DNA of 64,000 bases from CAZUAQ01 sp964618455 (GTDB lineage Bacteria; Planctomycetota; Phycisphaerae; UBA1845; PWPN01). Both the position numbers and the translations under genes were made by a program. Shown here piece by piece: positions 45,647-54,154 of this stretch. How positions within the stretch are numbered: position 1 is the stretch's first letter; the number at the start of each line of letters is the position of its first letter. The notes under the pieces were generated by a model. That model was not told the DNA's origin, made no database searches, and saw nothing but the letters and a program-made list of their open reading frames with translations. The stretch lies in contig CAZUAQ010000004.1 in NCBI GenBank assembly GCA_964618455.1, positions 1-64,000 of the forward strand. The letters are read 5' to 3'.

Positions 45647-48214
45647 TCACGGATTGATGGTGTAGAGCTGCTGGTTGACGTCGCTCGCACTGGGCACGCC
45701 CGTGCTGCTGGTCACCGCGTAGGCTCTCGCGTAGACCGGCTGCCACACGCCCGCATCGATCGGGATCGTGATGCTGGCACCGTTGTAGCGGAACGAAGTC
45801 GGTCCGCCGGGGTACGGCTCACCGGGCGAAGCGTTCGGCGACTTGGACACCCAGATCTCGTAGTCCGTCCAGCCGGCGGGCATGGAGAAGGTCAGGAACT
45901 GGGCTCCGTTATAAGTTCCGCTCTCTACCGAGTAGATCGGCGTGGGCACGGTCCCGTCGGCCATGACAATGGGCACCTCGATGATCTCGCTCATCGGGTT
46001 TTCCCCGGGCTCGTAGAGCGAACCGTCCGCCTTGCGACGCAGGTACGATCGGTACTTGACCAGCACCGAGTAGTTGAAGTTGAGCGTCTCGCCCGGGGCG
46101 AACTCGTAGCCGATGCCACCCTCGTCATAGCCGAGACCCTCGTCGTCGGGATCCGTGCCGTCCAGCGTGAGAAGGATGAGCACGTTGTTGGGATCCCAAC
46201 CCTCTGGTGCGTTCACGCCGAACGTGTACGGCGGCGTGAGCGGAGGACCGTCGATGTCGTAGGGCGTGACCAGGGTCGGGGGCTCGATGTCGCCCTGGAG
46301 GTACTCGATGGCGGCACGGAGGTTCGGCAGCGGACCGATCGGACCGCGGCTCTGGGAACCGGGCGTCCCGGTGGCCTTGAGCAACGCCCGCAGCTCATAG
46401 GGAGGCATGGGTTCGCCGCGGATCTCCTTGGCGATCGACTGCAGACTGGCGGCGGCACCGGCCACGATGGCCGACGCTCCGGACGTGCCGCGATAGTTAT
46501 TGGTGTAGCGGCCGGTCGCCCCACCATCGAACAGATCGGCGTAACCGAGCGACACAATACTGTCGCCCCAGCCCTGAACGTCGATGCACTCGCCGTAGTT
46601 ACTGCTCAGGTTCCGGGTTCGCGCGGTGTCGCCCTGCACGCCGGCGGCTTCGGCACGGGGAGACAACCCATTGGCGACGAGAATCGCACCCGAGTCGCTG
46701 ATGCGGTAACCCTTGCCATCGACGGCGAAGGGATCGTGGCCGTCATTGATCTCGTCGGCAAGTTCCTCACCGAGAACGTTGAGGTTCTGTCCACCGTTGC
46801 CGGCGGGTTCGACGACGATGATCCCGTTGCCCACGGCGGTCCAGATGGCCACCCAGTTGGTGTAGTTCCATTCGACGGGCAGACGCTGGACCGGACAGTC
46901 GGCGATGCTCTCGACGGTGATCGAGGTCGAGCAGGAGCCGTCATTGTTCATGATGTTGCGGCTGATCTGCTGCTCGATGAGCATGATGTCACCTTCGTTC
47001 AGGATCGACGCAGCGATCAGCACGGCGCCGGCGACGTTGTAGTCATCCCCTTCACCCACCGCTTTGACATAGGGCGAGGCATTCGGGGCGATGCCCTTCA
47101 CGCCGAAGCCATTGTCTTCGCCGATCAGTACGCCGAGGGATGCATCGCCGTGATCAATGAAGGCCTGGTCATCGGAGAAGAGAAACTGATTGAGGTCCAT
47201 GTTGACGACACTGGGCAGATCCTCGTGATTGAGCGTCCAGCCGTACTCGACGTCGGCAATGGAAACGTTGTCACCAAGACCGCCTGGTTGAGTCCAGGCG
47301 TAGCGGGCATCGACACCGCCATCGGCGGCGGAGTCCAGATAACCCTGGTACTGCAGAGGCGTGTCGAGGATGTCACCGGGGGCGCCGACGCTGTAGTCCA
47401 CGGCCGGTGCGGGCGGCGCTTCGGGCTTGGGCGCGATCATCGCCCGTTCGACCTCACCCAGACCGGCGAAGGCCTTGCGGAGTTCCTCGGCATCCATGCC
47501 CTCGGGCGGAATGAGACGGAAGAAAAGGCTCAGGTCGGGCGCTTTCTCGCCCCAGTACTTCGTCGCGCGGTCCCGCATGTATTGCAGCATCTTCTCATCA
47601 AGATCGAACGTCGGCGACCACTCACCCTCTTCGACCTTCTTCAGCAGTTCCCGTGCCTGGTTGCTTTGCAGGGCGCGACCGTTGAGGTCCTCCGGCATGC
47701 CCTTGACCAGACGGATGTTGTAGCCGTCGAAGAACTTGATCTCGAGGATATCACGGTACTTCTCTTCGCGGACGCGGGGGTCCTTGCTCTCATCGTCTTC
47801 GTCACCGTCGTTCTTGTCGGGATCGTCCGGATTGACGGGGACATCGGGAACGGTGGGAACGCCCGGGTCGGCGATCGGGGGAACTTCGACGCCGCCGCCG
47901 GGGGTGCCGACGACCGGTTCCGTCGCATCGCCCGTGCCCGGAGTCACACCGTCATTCGGAGAGCCGGTACCGGGCGTGACCGGGACGTCGATACCCGTGC
48001 CGGGATCTCCGACGCCGGGGAGATCGATATCGGGCGATCCCGGATTCTCGACCTGTGAGTCCGTGTCCTCGTTCGAGAGTTCATTGGGCGAAGGGCAGCC
48101 CTGGCCGGGGCAGAGTACGCCGATCGTGGCGGCCACGACCAGGCGCAGAGCGATCTCGCGCCATCCCCAAGCCCGCAGGCCTACTCGGAAGCGTGTTTTC
48201 GTGTAAGCAGTCAT
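45647..48214 (-). CDS. Secreted subtilisin-like serine protease (S8) with Pro/Gly/Asp-rich linker
   Basis: An 855-residue exported protease. A signal segment (about 22-38, ALRLVVAATIGVLCPGQGC) precedes a long Pro/Gly/Asp-rich linker (about 55-150). A helical propeptide-like domain follows (150-270). The catalytic triad of family S8 is intact: Asp321 in SIADVEYGW, His355 in DHGDASLG and Ser578 in RGTSGASA, with Asn473 in PAGNGG as oxyanion residue. The C-terminus (about 640-855) is two beta-sandwich domains. The Cys of GQGC could be a lipobox. ATG 48214 follows AGGAGACC. Likely role: degrading external proteins. Confidence 0.9.
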   Translation of the reverse strand: MTAYTKTRFRVGLRAWGWREIALRLVVAATIGVLCPGQGCPSPNELSNEDTDSQVENPGSPDIDLPGVGDPGTGIDVPVTPGTGSPNDGVTPGTGDATEPVVGTPGGGVEVPPIADPGVPTVPDVPVNPDDPDKNDGDEDDESKDPRVREEKYRDILEIKFFDGYNIRLVKGMPEDLNGRALQSNQARELLKKVEEGEWSPTFDLDEKMLQYMRDRATKYWGEKAPDLSLFFRLIPPEGMDAEELRKAFAGLGEVERAMIAPKPEAPPAPAVDYSVGAPGDILDTPLQYQGYLDSAADGGVDARYAWTQPGGLGDNVSIADVEYGWTLNHEDLPSVVNMDLNQFLFSDDQAFIDHGDASLGVLIGEDNGFGVKGIAPNASPYVKAVGEGDDYNVAGAVLIAASILNEGDIMLIEQQISRNIMNNDGSCSTSITVESIADCPVQRLPVEWNYTNWVAIWTAVGNGIIVVEPAGNGGQNLNVLGEELADEINDGHDPFAVDGKGYRISDSGAILVANGLSPRAEAAGVQGDTARTRNLSSNYGECIDVQGWGDSIVSLGYADLFDGGATGRYTNNYRGTSGASAIVAGAAASLQSIAKEIRGEPMPPYELRALLKATGTPGSQSRGPIGPLPNLRAAIEYLQGDIEPPTLVTPYDIDGPPLTPPYTFGVNAPEGWDPNNVLILLTLDGTDPDDEGLGYDEGGIGYEFAPGETLNFNYSVLVKYRSYLRRKADGSLYEPGENPMSEIIEVPIVMADGTVPTPIYSVESGTYNGAQFLTFSMPAGWTDYEIWVSKSPNASPGEPYPGGPTSFRYNGASITIPIDAGVWQPVYARAYAVTSSTGVPSASDVNQQLYTINP

Positions 48215-48556
48215 GTCAGGTCTCCTTGGTTCGTAACCAAACGTGATTTCCCATACGCGGGCCTGAAAGACGACATGACTTTCAAGCCACGAGGGGAGAT
48301 TGGCGACGGAGACGCGTGATCTTTCACATGCCCCACAGAAATCATAATCCACTGCATAGAAATGACTTACAAACCCACAAGTGCAGCACGAAAGTGGCTG
48401 CCATCCCCCGGAACCGACTTATGGGACGAAAAATCGCGAGTTCGCGGACGATAACGCAACTCCGGCTGCGGCGGTGTCGATAAGTCCTGTTGACGGCCAC
48501 AGCGGCCTCATTCGTAAACTGCCTGATCGCCCCATATCCGACCCGGAGGTTGAGGA
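48215..48556. other. Gene-free stretch between subtilase and small gene
   Basis: 342 bases that should hold the subtilase promoter (minus) and that of the small gene (plus). A TTGACG lies at 48490-48495, but I see no well-spaced -10. Confidence 0.4.
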
Positions 48557-48742
48557 ATGACGCCCTTCTGCGAAGAACACCGCTGCAAGGATGAACTGGT
48601 CCACGAGATCACCGACATGTTGAACCGGTTCGATCGAGCCTATTTGCAGCGACTGGTGGATCGACTCAATCGCGATGCCCTGGCCCAGGTGTGGGCACGG
48701 ATCAATCGCTACAACAACGAACTGCAACTGACGTCAGACTGA
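48557..48742 (+). CDS. Small helical hypothetical protein
   Basis: A 61-residue protein, mostly helical and charged (DELVHEITDMLNRFDRAYLQ, then WARINRYNNELQL), with two cysteines at the start (FCEEHRC). GGAGG and GAGGA lie before the ATG, a better ribosome site than most genes here. I do not recognise a family. Short length keeps confidence moderate. Confidence 0.5.
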   Translation: MTPFCEEHRCKDELVHEITDMLNRFDRAYLQRLVDRLNRDALAQVWARINRYNNELQLTSD

Positions 48743-48953
48743 GGTGAACCCGCTCGCGCTTTGCTGAGCAGCATCCCTCGTTCACGTTCACGATCCTCTT
48801 AGGGCCGGCGCGAAGCGCCTTGCTCGCGTCGGCCTCCATCCTTCCGCCAACCGTGCCCTTCGTTACGGATTCCCTCTCTGGATTTGAGCCGCCCAGTCAC
48901 AGCGGACATAATGCGCGTTCATTTCCATGGTGCGCATTTCGGGAGGTGAACAT

Positions 48954-50252
48954 ATGCGACATTCCACCTTGAGACGTTGGTTCACATCGACGGTGCTCTT
49001 GCCGGCTGGACTGATGGCCCTGTGTCCGTTGATGGCACTGGCAGCCGAGACCCAAGAGAATGATTCGCGCAAGAAACCCAACATCCTGTTCCTGCTGACT
49101 GATCAGCATCGATGGGATTGCATCGGGGCGTATGGCGCGCGGGATGTGCACACGCCCCACCTCGACCGTCTCGCCCGGGAAGGCATTCGATTCAATCGGT
49201 TGTACGCCGCGCAGCCGGTCTGCTCGCCCAACCGCGCCGCTATCATCACGGGGACGTATCCGCACACCAACGGCGTGGTGGAGAATAAGGTGCCCCTGCC
49301 GAAAAGCTCGATCGCGCTGCCGGAGATGCTGGCGCCGAAGGGTTACGACTGCGGCTATTTCGGGAAGTGGCACCTGGGCCGGCGGGATGCCTTCGAGACC
49401 TTTCCCGAGTATCCGAACGACGGGCGTGGGAATAATCACTATTTCGGGAAGGGTGACGAGAAGCGCTATGGCATCGATGTGATCACCGACGACGCCCTGG
49501 CCTTCATGAAGAAAAAACGCGACCAGCCGTTCTACATCTACGTCTCGTACTATCCGCCGCACCCGCCCTACTCGGTTCCCCAAGAGTACGAGGAGCGCTA
49601 CGCCGACGTGGCGTCACGCCACGAGCGTGTGTACATGGCGATGTGTACGAAGGTAGATGAGCAGTTCGGCCGACTGATCGACGCGCTGGAGGAGATCGGG
49701 AAGGCGGACGACACGCTGGTGATTTTCACGTCGGAGCACGGGCATAACTTTGACCGGCGGTGGAACAATCATGACAAGCGGCTCTGCTACGACACGTCGG
49801 CGCGGATTCCGCTGCTGATGCGTATGCCGGGTGTGATCCCCTCGGAGCAGGTGACGGATGGACTGATCAGTTCGGTGGACCTGCTACCCACGATGCTGAC
49901 GCTGATCGGCCATCCGATTCCCGGGCATGTGCAGGGACAGGACTTGAGTGGGCTCGCGCGTGGACGCCGCGATCGCGGGCGAGATTATGCGTTCATCGAG
50001 AACACACCGTATCCCTACAACCCGGACAAGGGGCGGGAGCGTTGCGTCATGAACGAGGAATGGAAGTTGATCCTCAGCACGCATCGTGATCCCGAGCTGA
50101 TCGCCTATCATCACGATCCCGAGGAGAACACGAATCGCTATCGGGAGATGGCGGACTCTCCCCTCGTCGCGCGGCTGATCGAGCAGCTCGCGCGCTGGGC
50201 AGAGCGGACCAACGACGATCTCGCCTCGGAGCTGATCGAGAAGCTTCGTTGA
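48954..50252 (+). CDS. Secreted arylsulfatase-type sulfatase
   Basis: A 432-residue exported sulfatase that hydrolyses sulfate esters, probably on sulfated polysaccharides. A signal peptide (LLPAGLMALCPLMALAAE) precedes the catalytic domain. The formylglycine motif CSPNR starts at Cys90, in the C-x-P-x-R form read by the anaerobic- or aerobic-type activating enzyme. Metal ligands sit in LLTDQHRW (about residues 48-55) and TSEHGHNF. FGKWHLGRR is the conserved substrate-side Lys/His motif. ATG 48954 has GGGAGGTGA before it. No sulfatase-maturing enzyme is in the window. Confidence 0.93.
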   Translation: MRHSTLRRWFTSTVLLPAGLMALCPLMALAAETQENDSRKKPNILFLLTDQHRWDCIGAYGARDVHTPHLDRLAREGIRFNRLYAAQPVCSPNRAAIITGTYPHTNGVVENKVPLPKSSIALPEMLAPKGYDCGYFGKWHLGRRDAFETFPEYPNDGRGNNHYFGKGDEKRYGIDVITDDALAFMKKKRDQPFYIYVSYYPPHPPYSVPQEYEERYADVASRHERVYMAMCTKVDEQFGRLIDALEEIGKADDTLVIFTSEHGHNFDRRWNNHDKRLCYDTSARIPLLMRMPGVIPSEQVTDGLISSVDLLPTMLTLIGHPIPGHVQGQDLSGLARGRRDRGRDYAFIENTPYPYNPDKGRERCVMNEEWKLILSTHRDPELIAYHHDPEENTNRYREMADSPLVARLIEQLARWAERTNDDLASELIEKLR

Positions 50253-50279
50253 ACGGAAGCCGGGACGTCCTGAAAAAGC

Positions 50280-50408
50280 GTGTGAAGTGTTCTTCCAGAG
50301 AAAGGAACAGTCCCCGCATTGCATTCTATGCACGGGATGAGTCGCATAAACGCCCGGTATGCATTACGCCTCCCTGGAAGACGGGGACGGCCCCTGAGCT
50401 TCTCACAC
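50280..50408. repeat. REP-like palindromic element
   Basis: Inverted pairs are GTGTGA (50280-50285)/TCACAC (50403-50408), CTTCCAG (50292-50298)/CTGGAAG (50374-50380) and GTCCCCG (50310-50316)/CGGGGAC (50382-50388). The last two cross, so they cannot all form together. The GGAACAGTCCCC and CGGGGACGGCCCC phrases resemble REP sequences moved by RAYT transposases. Copy number is unknown. Confidence 0.4.
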
Positions 50409-50452
50409 ACTTTCTGAAGATCCCGCCCTTCCTGCAGAAGACGAAACTTCTG

Positions 50453-50481
50453 TTGACAGTACGAGAATCGGTCGATAGGAT
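50453..50481 (+). promoter_or_regulatory. Sigma-70 promoter of the leu leader/leuA
   Basis: Consensus -35 TTGACA (50453-50458), exactly 17 bases, then -10 TAGGAT (50476-50481). Start site predicted near 50487-50489. Confidence 0.85.
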
Positions 50482-50488
50482 ACGTAAG

Positions 50489-50581
50489 ATGATCGGAACG
50501 AGTGCCATTCTGTTCACCCTTCGCCTGCGTGCGGGTCTCCTGCTACTGGACCTGCTCCTTCTTCGTGCGCGCGTGGGGTGA
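50489..50581 (+). CDS. leuL: leu operon leader peptide
   Basis: A 30-residue peptide, 11 of whose residues are Leu, including the run LLLLDLLLL at codons 17-25 (50537-50563). The last residues RARVG resemble the arginine/glycine end of enteric leu leaders. Its role would be to sense charged leucyl-tRNA: a ribosome stalls on the Leu codons when leucine is scarce. The codons include the less common CTA. The ATG sits at or within two bases of the predicted transcription start, so translation may be leaderless. The stop TGA (50579-50581) lies inside pairing segment 2. Position before leuA and the terminator makes this a functional assignment with good confidence. Confidence 0.85.
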   Translation: MIGTSAILFTLRLRAGLLLLDLLLLRARVG

Positions 50582-50647
50582 CCGGCCGATCGATTCCGAA
50601 ACAAGCGACGGTCAAAGCCCTACGCTGTGAAGCGTGGGGCTTTTTTT
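50515..50647 (+). promoter_or_regulatory. Leucine transcription attenuator (segments 1-4 and terminator)
   Basis: Segment 1 (50515-50524, CACCCTTCGC), segment 2 (50571-50580, GCGTGGGGTG), segment 3 (50616-50626, AGCCCTACGCT) and segment 4 (50631-50641, AGCGTGGGGCT). 1:2 pairs 9 of 10, 2:3 pairs 9 of 9 over 50571-50579/50617-50625 with two wobbles, and 3:4 pairs 11 of 11 with one wobble and a GTGA tetraloop, followed by seven Ts (50641-50647). Segments 2 and 4 share GCGTGGGG. Stalling on Leu codons frees 2 for 3 (read-through). A ribosome at the stop covers 2, so 3:4 terminates. Confidence 0.88.
50616..50647 (+). terminator. Attenuator terminator before leuA
   Basis: Segments 3 and 4 of the attenuator form an 11-pair hairpin with GTGA loop and seven Ts, 35 bases after the leader stop and 122 bases before the leuA start. 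Confidence 0.9.
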
Positions 50648-50769
50648 ATGGGCTAGTCCATGATGACCCGGCGTATGGGCGTCGGGAGTGGGATGTGGTA
50701 CAACGCAGCCTTGCCACCGTCCGGTCGATGGGCGACCCGGGCGGGCGAGGTGTAAAGGAGAGCCGACTG

Positions 50770-52350
50770 ATGGCTGAGCAATCCCAATCCGCGGGACCGG
50801 ACGATTCGATGATTCGCATTTTCGACACGACACTGCGCGACGGCGAGCAGAGCCCCGGCGCGTCGCTGAACACGAACGAGAAGCTGGAAATCGCCCGCCA
50901 GCTCGAACTCCTGAACGTGGATATCATCGAAGCCGGTTTTCCGGTCAGTTCCCCGGATGACTTCGACGCGGTGCAGAGCATTGCGGGAACGATCAAGAAC
51001 TGCACAGTGGCGGGCCTTGCCCGGTGCGTGGAGAAGGATATCGAGCGCGCGGGCGAGGCCGTCAAACTGGCGGCGCAACCGCGCGTGCATGTGTTCTGCG
51101 CAACCTCGGCCATCCATCGCCAGTACAAGCTGAAACGCGCGGAAGAGGAGATCATCAAGCTGAGCGTCGAGGGCGTAAAGCAGGCCCGGACGTACGTGGC
51201 GGATGTCGAGTTCTCCCCGGAAGACGCGTCCCGCACGGAACTGCCCTTCCTGTCGGACGTGGTGTCGGCGGTAATCGAAGCCGGGGCGACCACGGTGAAC
51301 ATCCCGGATACGGTCGGTTACTCCACGCCGGACCATTTCTCGAAGATCATTCGCCACCTGCGCGAGACGGTGCCGGGCATCGACGACATCGTTATCAGTG
51401 TGCACTGCCATGACGACCTCGGCTTGGCGGTGGCCAATTCGCTGGCGGCGGTGCAGGCTGGAGCGCGACAGGTGGAATGCACGATCAACGGACTCGGCGA
51501 GCGCGCGGGCAACTGCAGCCTCGAGGAGATCGTCATGGCATTGAAGACGCGTGCGGATGTCTTCAACGCAAGTACGCGGATTAATACGAAGCGGATCTAC
51601 CCGGTCTCGCGGCTGGTCAGCTCATTGACAGGGATCCATGTGCAGCGGAACAAGGCGATTGTGGGTGAGAACGCCTTCGCGCACGAATCGGGCATCCATC
51701 AGCACGGCATGCTCTCGAATCCGGAGACGTACGAGATCATGAAGCCCGAGGACGTGGGCATCTCGGAATCGAAACTGGTGCTCGGCAAGCATTCGGGCCG
51801 CCATGCCCTGCGCGATCGATTGCTGCAGATGGGCTACACGCTGACGGACGCTCAGTTGGACACGGCCTTCGAGCAATTCAAGGCCCTGGCGGACCGGAAG
51901 AAGGAAGTTTTCGATGAGGATCTCGAACTGATCGTCGGTGACATTCTGGATTCCGGCCAGACACATCGGGCATGGGAACTGGTGTCGCTGCAGACGACGG
52001 GTGGAACCGGCGTGGTGCCGACGGCGACCGTGCGGTTGCGGAAAGTGAGCACAGGCGAAGAGATCACCGACGCCGCCACGGGCGACGGCCCCATCGATGC
52101 GGCGTTCACCTGCATCATCCGCATCACCGGCGTCGAGGCGACACTGCGCGATTACGATCTTCGGGCGGTGACCGGCGGGCGCGATGCCCAGGGCGAGGTG
52201 CATCTCGAATTGGAAACGAAGCGTCAGCTCTTTCGAGGTCGCGGGCGCTCGACCGACGTGATCGAGGCGAGCGTGCTGGCATATGTAAATGCGCTGAACC
52301 GCGCGCTTTTCTCGAAGGAGAATGCGTCGCCCGCTCCTGCGCAGCCGTAA
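50770..52350 (+). CDS. leuA: 2-isopropylmalate synthase
   Basis: A 526-residue enzyme that condenses acetyl-CoA with 2-oxoisovalerate, the first committed step to leucine. The TIM barrel begins FDTTLRDGEQSPGASL, whose Asp binds the metal; HCHDDLGLAVANS supplies the histidines; NGLGERAGNCSLEE is the family signature. GENAFAHESGIHQHG follows. Residues 390-520 are the regulatory LeuA-dimer domain, usually the site of leucine feedback. The attenuator directly upstream confirms the leucine role. ATG 50770 has AAGGAG before it. It is separated from aroDE by a hairpin (52386-52423). Confidence 0.95.
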   Translation: MAEQSQSAGPDDSMIRIFDTTLRDGEQSPGASLNTNEKLEIARQLELLNVDIIEAGFPVSSPDDFDAVQSIAGTIKNCTVAGLARCVEKDIERAGEAVKLAAQPRVHVFCATSAIHRQYKLKRAEEEIIKLSVEGVKQARTYVADVEFSPEDASRTELPFLSDVVSAVIEAGATTVNIPDTVGYSTPDHFSKIIRHLRETVPGIDDIVISVHCHDDLGLAVANSLAAVQAGARQVECTINGLGERAGNCSLEEIVMALKTRADVFNASTRINTKRIYPVSRLVSSLTGIHVQRNKAIVGENAFAHESGIHQHGMLSNPETYEIMKPEDVGISESKLVLGKHSGRHALRDRLLQMGYTLTDAQLDTAFEQFKALADRKKEVFDEDLELIVGDILDSGQTHRAWELVSLQTTGGTGVVPTATVRLRKVSTGEEITDAATGDGPIDAAFTCIIRITGVEATLRDYDLRAVTGGRDAQGEVHLELETKRQLFRGRGRSTDVIEASVLAYVNALNRALFSKENASPAPAQP

Positions 52351-52385
52351 TCATCGAGGCCGAGCGAACACGATACCCAAGATTG

Positions 52386-52423
52386 GGATGGGTTCATTCG
52401 GCAAGACGCGAATGAGCCCATCC
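52386..52423 (+). terminator. Strong hairpin after leuA
   Basis: 15-base arms GGATGGGTTCATTCG (52386-52400) and CGAATGAGCCCATCC (52409-52423) pair completely with one wobble. TTCTAC follows, so the T tract is weak; it may terminate partially or protect the leuA 3' end. Confidence 0.6.
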
Positions 52424-52458
52424 TTCTACACCCTCCAGAAGCGACGGATGAGGACGGA

Positions 52459-54057
52459 ATGACCCGATTGTGCGTACCCCTGACTGCCACCGAGACGGCG
52501 GAGATGATTGTGGAGATCGATGCGGCGGCCCGGGCCGGCGCCGAGGCGATCGAACTGCGCCTGGATTACCTCGCGTCGTGGAGCGACGAAGAGATCACGG
52601 TGTTGATGAAGAAGGCGGGGGACTTCCCGGGCGAGGTGATTGCCACGTGCCGCATCTCCGACGAAGGCGGGCAGTGGGACGGCGATGAATCCGAGCGGAT
52701 CAGCCTCTTGGAACACGTGGGCCTCTCGGGCACGGATTACATCGACGTGGAATTCGAAGCCTGGAAGGTGTCGTCGAACATCCGGCAGAAGATCGGCCTG
52801 GTGTGCGACGTCAACCAGGACTCCCAGCGCCCGCGCTGCCGGCTGATCCTGTCGAAGCATGATTTTCACGGCACGCCCGCGTCACTGGAGCGGATGCTGG
52901 AAGACCTTCGCGAGACCCCCGCGCATGTCGTCAAGCTGGCTACGAAGGCGGAGTCGATCGTCGATGCCCTGCGGATGATGGATGCGGTCCGAACATCGTC
53001 TGCCGATCGGCCGACCATCGGCCTGGCGATGGGTGAGGCGGGGCTGCCGTCGCGCGTGCTGGCGAAGAAGGTCGGCGCGCACGTGACGTTTGCGTCGCTC
53101 TCGGCGGGGAAGGAATCGGCGCCGGGACAGGTAAGCGTGGCGGAGATGCGCGAACTGTACCGGTGGGAGACGTTGACGGCGGAGACGGCAGTGTACGGAG
53201 TCATCGGCTGTCCGGTGGCCCATTCGATGAGCCCCGCCATCCTGAACGCTGCCTTCGCCGAGACCGGGCATGCGGGGGTGTATCTGCCCTTCCGTGTGGA
53301 ACCGGCGTACGAGGATTTCAAGGCGTTCGTGGACGGGTGCCTCGCCCGGCCGTGGGTCGGCCTTCGCGGATGCAGCGTGACGATCCCGCACAAGTCGAAC
53401 CTGCTGCGTTACGTGGAAGCGTGCGGAGGTGAGATCGAGCCCCTGGCGGCGCGGATCGGGGTGGCCAACACGCTGTGTGTCGAGCCGGGCTCACGCGACG
53501 ACGGATCGGACGCGTTGGTTCGCGCGTTCAACACGGATTACCAGGGCGCGTTGCAGGCATTGCAGGACGGCATGGACTGTTCGCGTGAAGAGTTACGCGG
53601 GCGGCGGGTGCTGGTGCTGGGCGCCGGTGGCGTGAGCCGGGCGATCGTGGCGGGGCTGTGCGACTGCGGGTGTGACGTGACGATCACGAACCGGACGCAT
53701 CAGCGGGCGATCGACCTGGCCGGGGAGTTCGAAGCACAGGTACTGCCCTGGGATCATCGGGGCGAACACGAAGCGGAGATTGTCGTCAACTGCACGAGCA
53801 TCGGCATGTGGCCCGAGACGGAGGACTCTCCCCTGCCGCCGGAGGGCTTTGCCCGCCAGCCGGTCGTGTTCGACACGGTGTACAACCCGATCGAGACGCG
53901 GTTGCTGCGTGAGGCACGGGCAGCGGCGTGCGTTACGGTGGACGGCGCAGCGATGTTCGTGAACCAGGCGAGTGCCCAGTTCCGCCTGTGGACGGGGAAG
54001 GACGCACCGGTGGGATTGATGCGCGAGGTCGTGCTCCATAAGTTATCGCATGCGTAG
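52459..54057 (+). CDS. aroDE: Bifunctional 3-dehydroquinate dehydratase / shikimate dehydrogenase
   Basis: A 532-residue fusion of two consecutive shikimate-pathway enzymes, as in plants. Residues 1-225 are type I 3-dehydroquinate dehydratase: AIELRLDYLASW, the His in LSKHDFHGTP, and the Schiff-base Lys in HVVKLATKAE. Residues 235-532 are shikimate dehydrogenase: PVAHSMSPAILNAAF (substrate), VTIPHKS (catalytic Lys), AFNTDYQG (Asp) and the NADP motif LVLGAGGVSRA. Fusion in bacteria is known but uncommon. The ATG follows GAGGACGGA. ArgG starts 97 bases later. Confidence 0.93.
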   Translation: MTRLCVPLTATETAEMIVEIDAAARAGAEAIELRLDYLASWSDEEITVLMKKAGDFPGEVIATCRISDEGGQWDGDESERISLLEHVGLSGTDYIDVEFEAWKVSSNIRQKIGLVCDVNQDSQRPRCRLILSKHDFHGTPASLERMLEDLRETPAHVVKLATKAESIVDALRMMDAVRTSSADRPTIGLAMGEAGLPSRVLAKKVGAHVTFASLSAGKESAPGQVSVAEMRELYRWETLTAETAVYGVIGCPVAHSMSPAILNAAFAETGHAGVYLPFRVEPAYEDFKAFVDGCLARPWVGLRGCSVTIPHKSNLLRYVEACGGEIEPLAARIGVANTLCVEPGSRDDGSDALVRAFNTDYQGALQALQDGMDCSREELRGRRVLVLGAGGVSRAIVAGLCDCGCDVTITNRTHQRAIDLAGEFEAQVLPWDHRGEHEAEIVVNCTSIGMWPETEDSPLPPEGFARQPVVFDTVYNPIETRLLREARAAACVTVDGAAMFVNQASAQFRLWTGKDAPVGLMREVVLHKLSHA

Positions 54058-54154
54058 CGATCTTCCCTGACGATCTGTAGGATGTCGCGATATTCAGAAC
54101 AAAGACCCTCATGGCAAACCTCTTGGGCGCCCCTAGATGAAGGAAGAGAGACCG

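Larger units (their letters stand above)
50253..50769 (+). other. Gene-free stretch: REP-like element, then leu attenuator
   Basis: 517 bases between the sulfatase and leuA. The first part (50280-50408) is a palindrome-rich element. The second (50453-50647) is the leuA promoter, leader peptide and attenuator. The remaining 120 bases carry the leuA ribosome site. Confidence 0.8.

Noticed and set aside
46736..48058. 440-codon plus-strand frame
   Set aside because: It is antisense to the subtilase gene.
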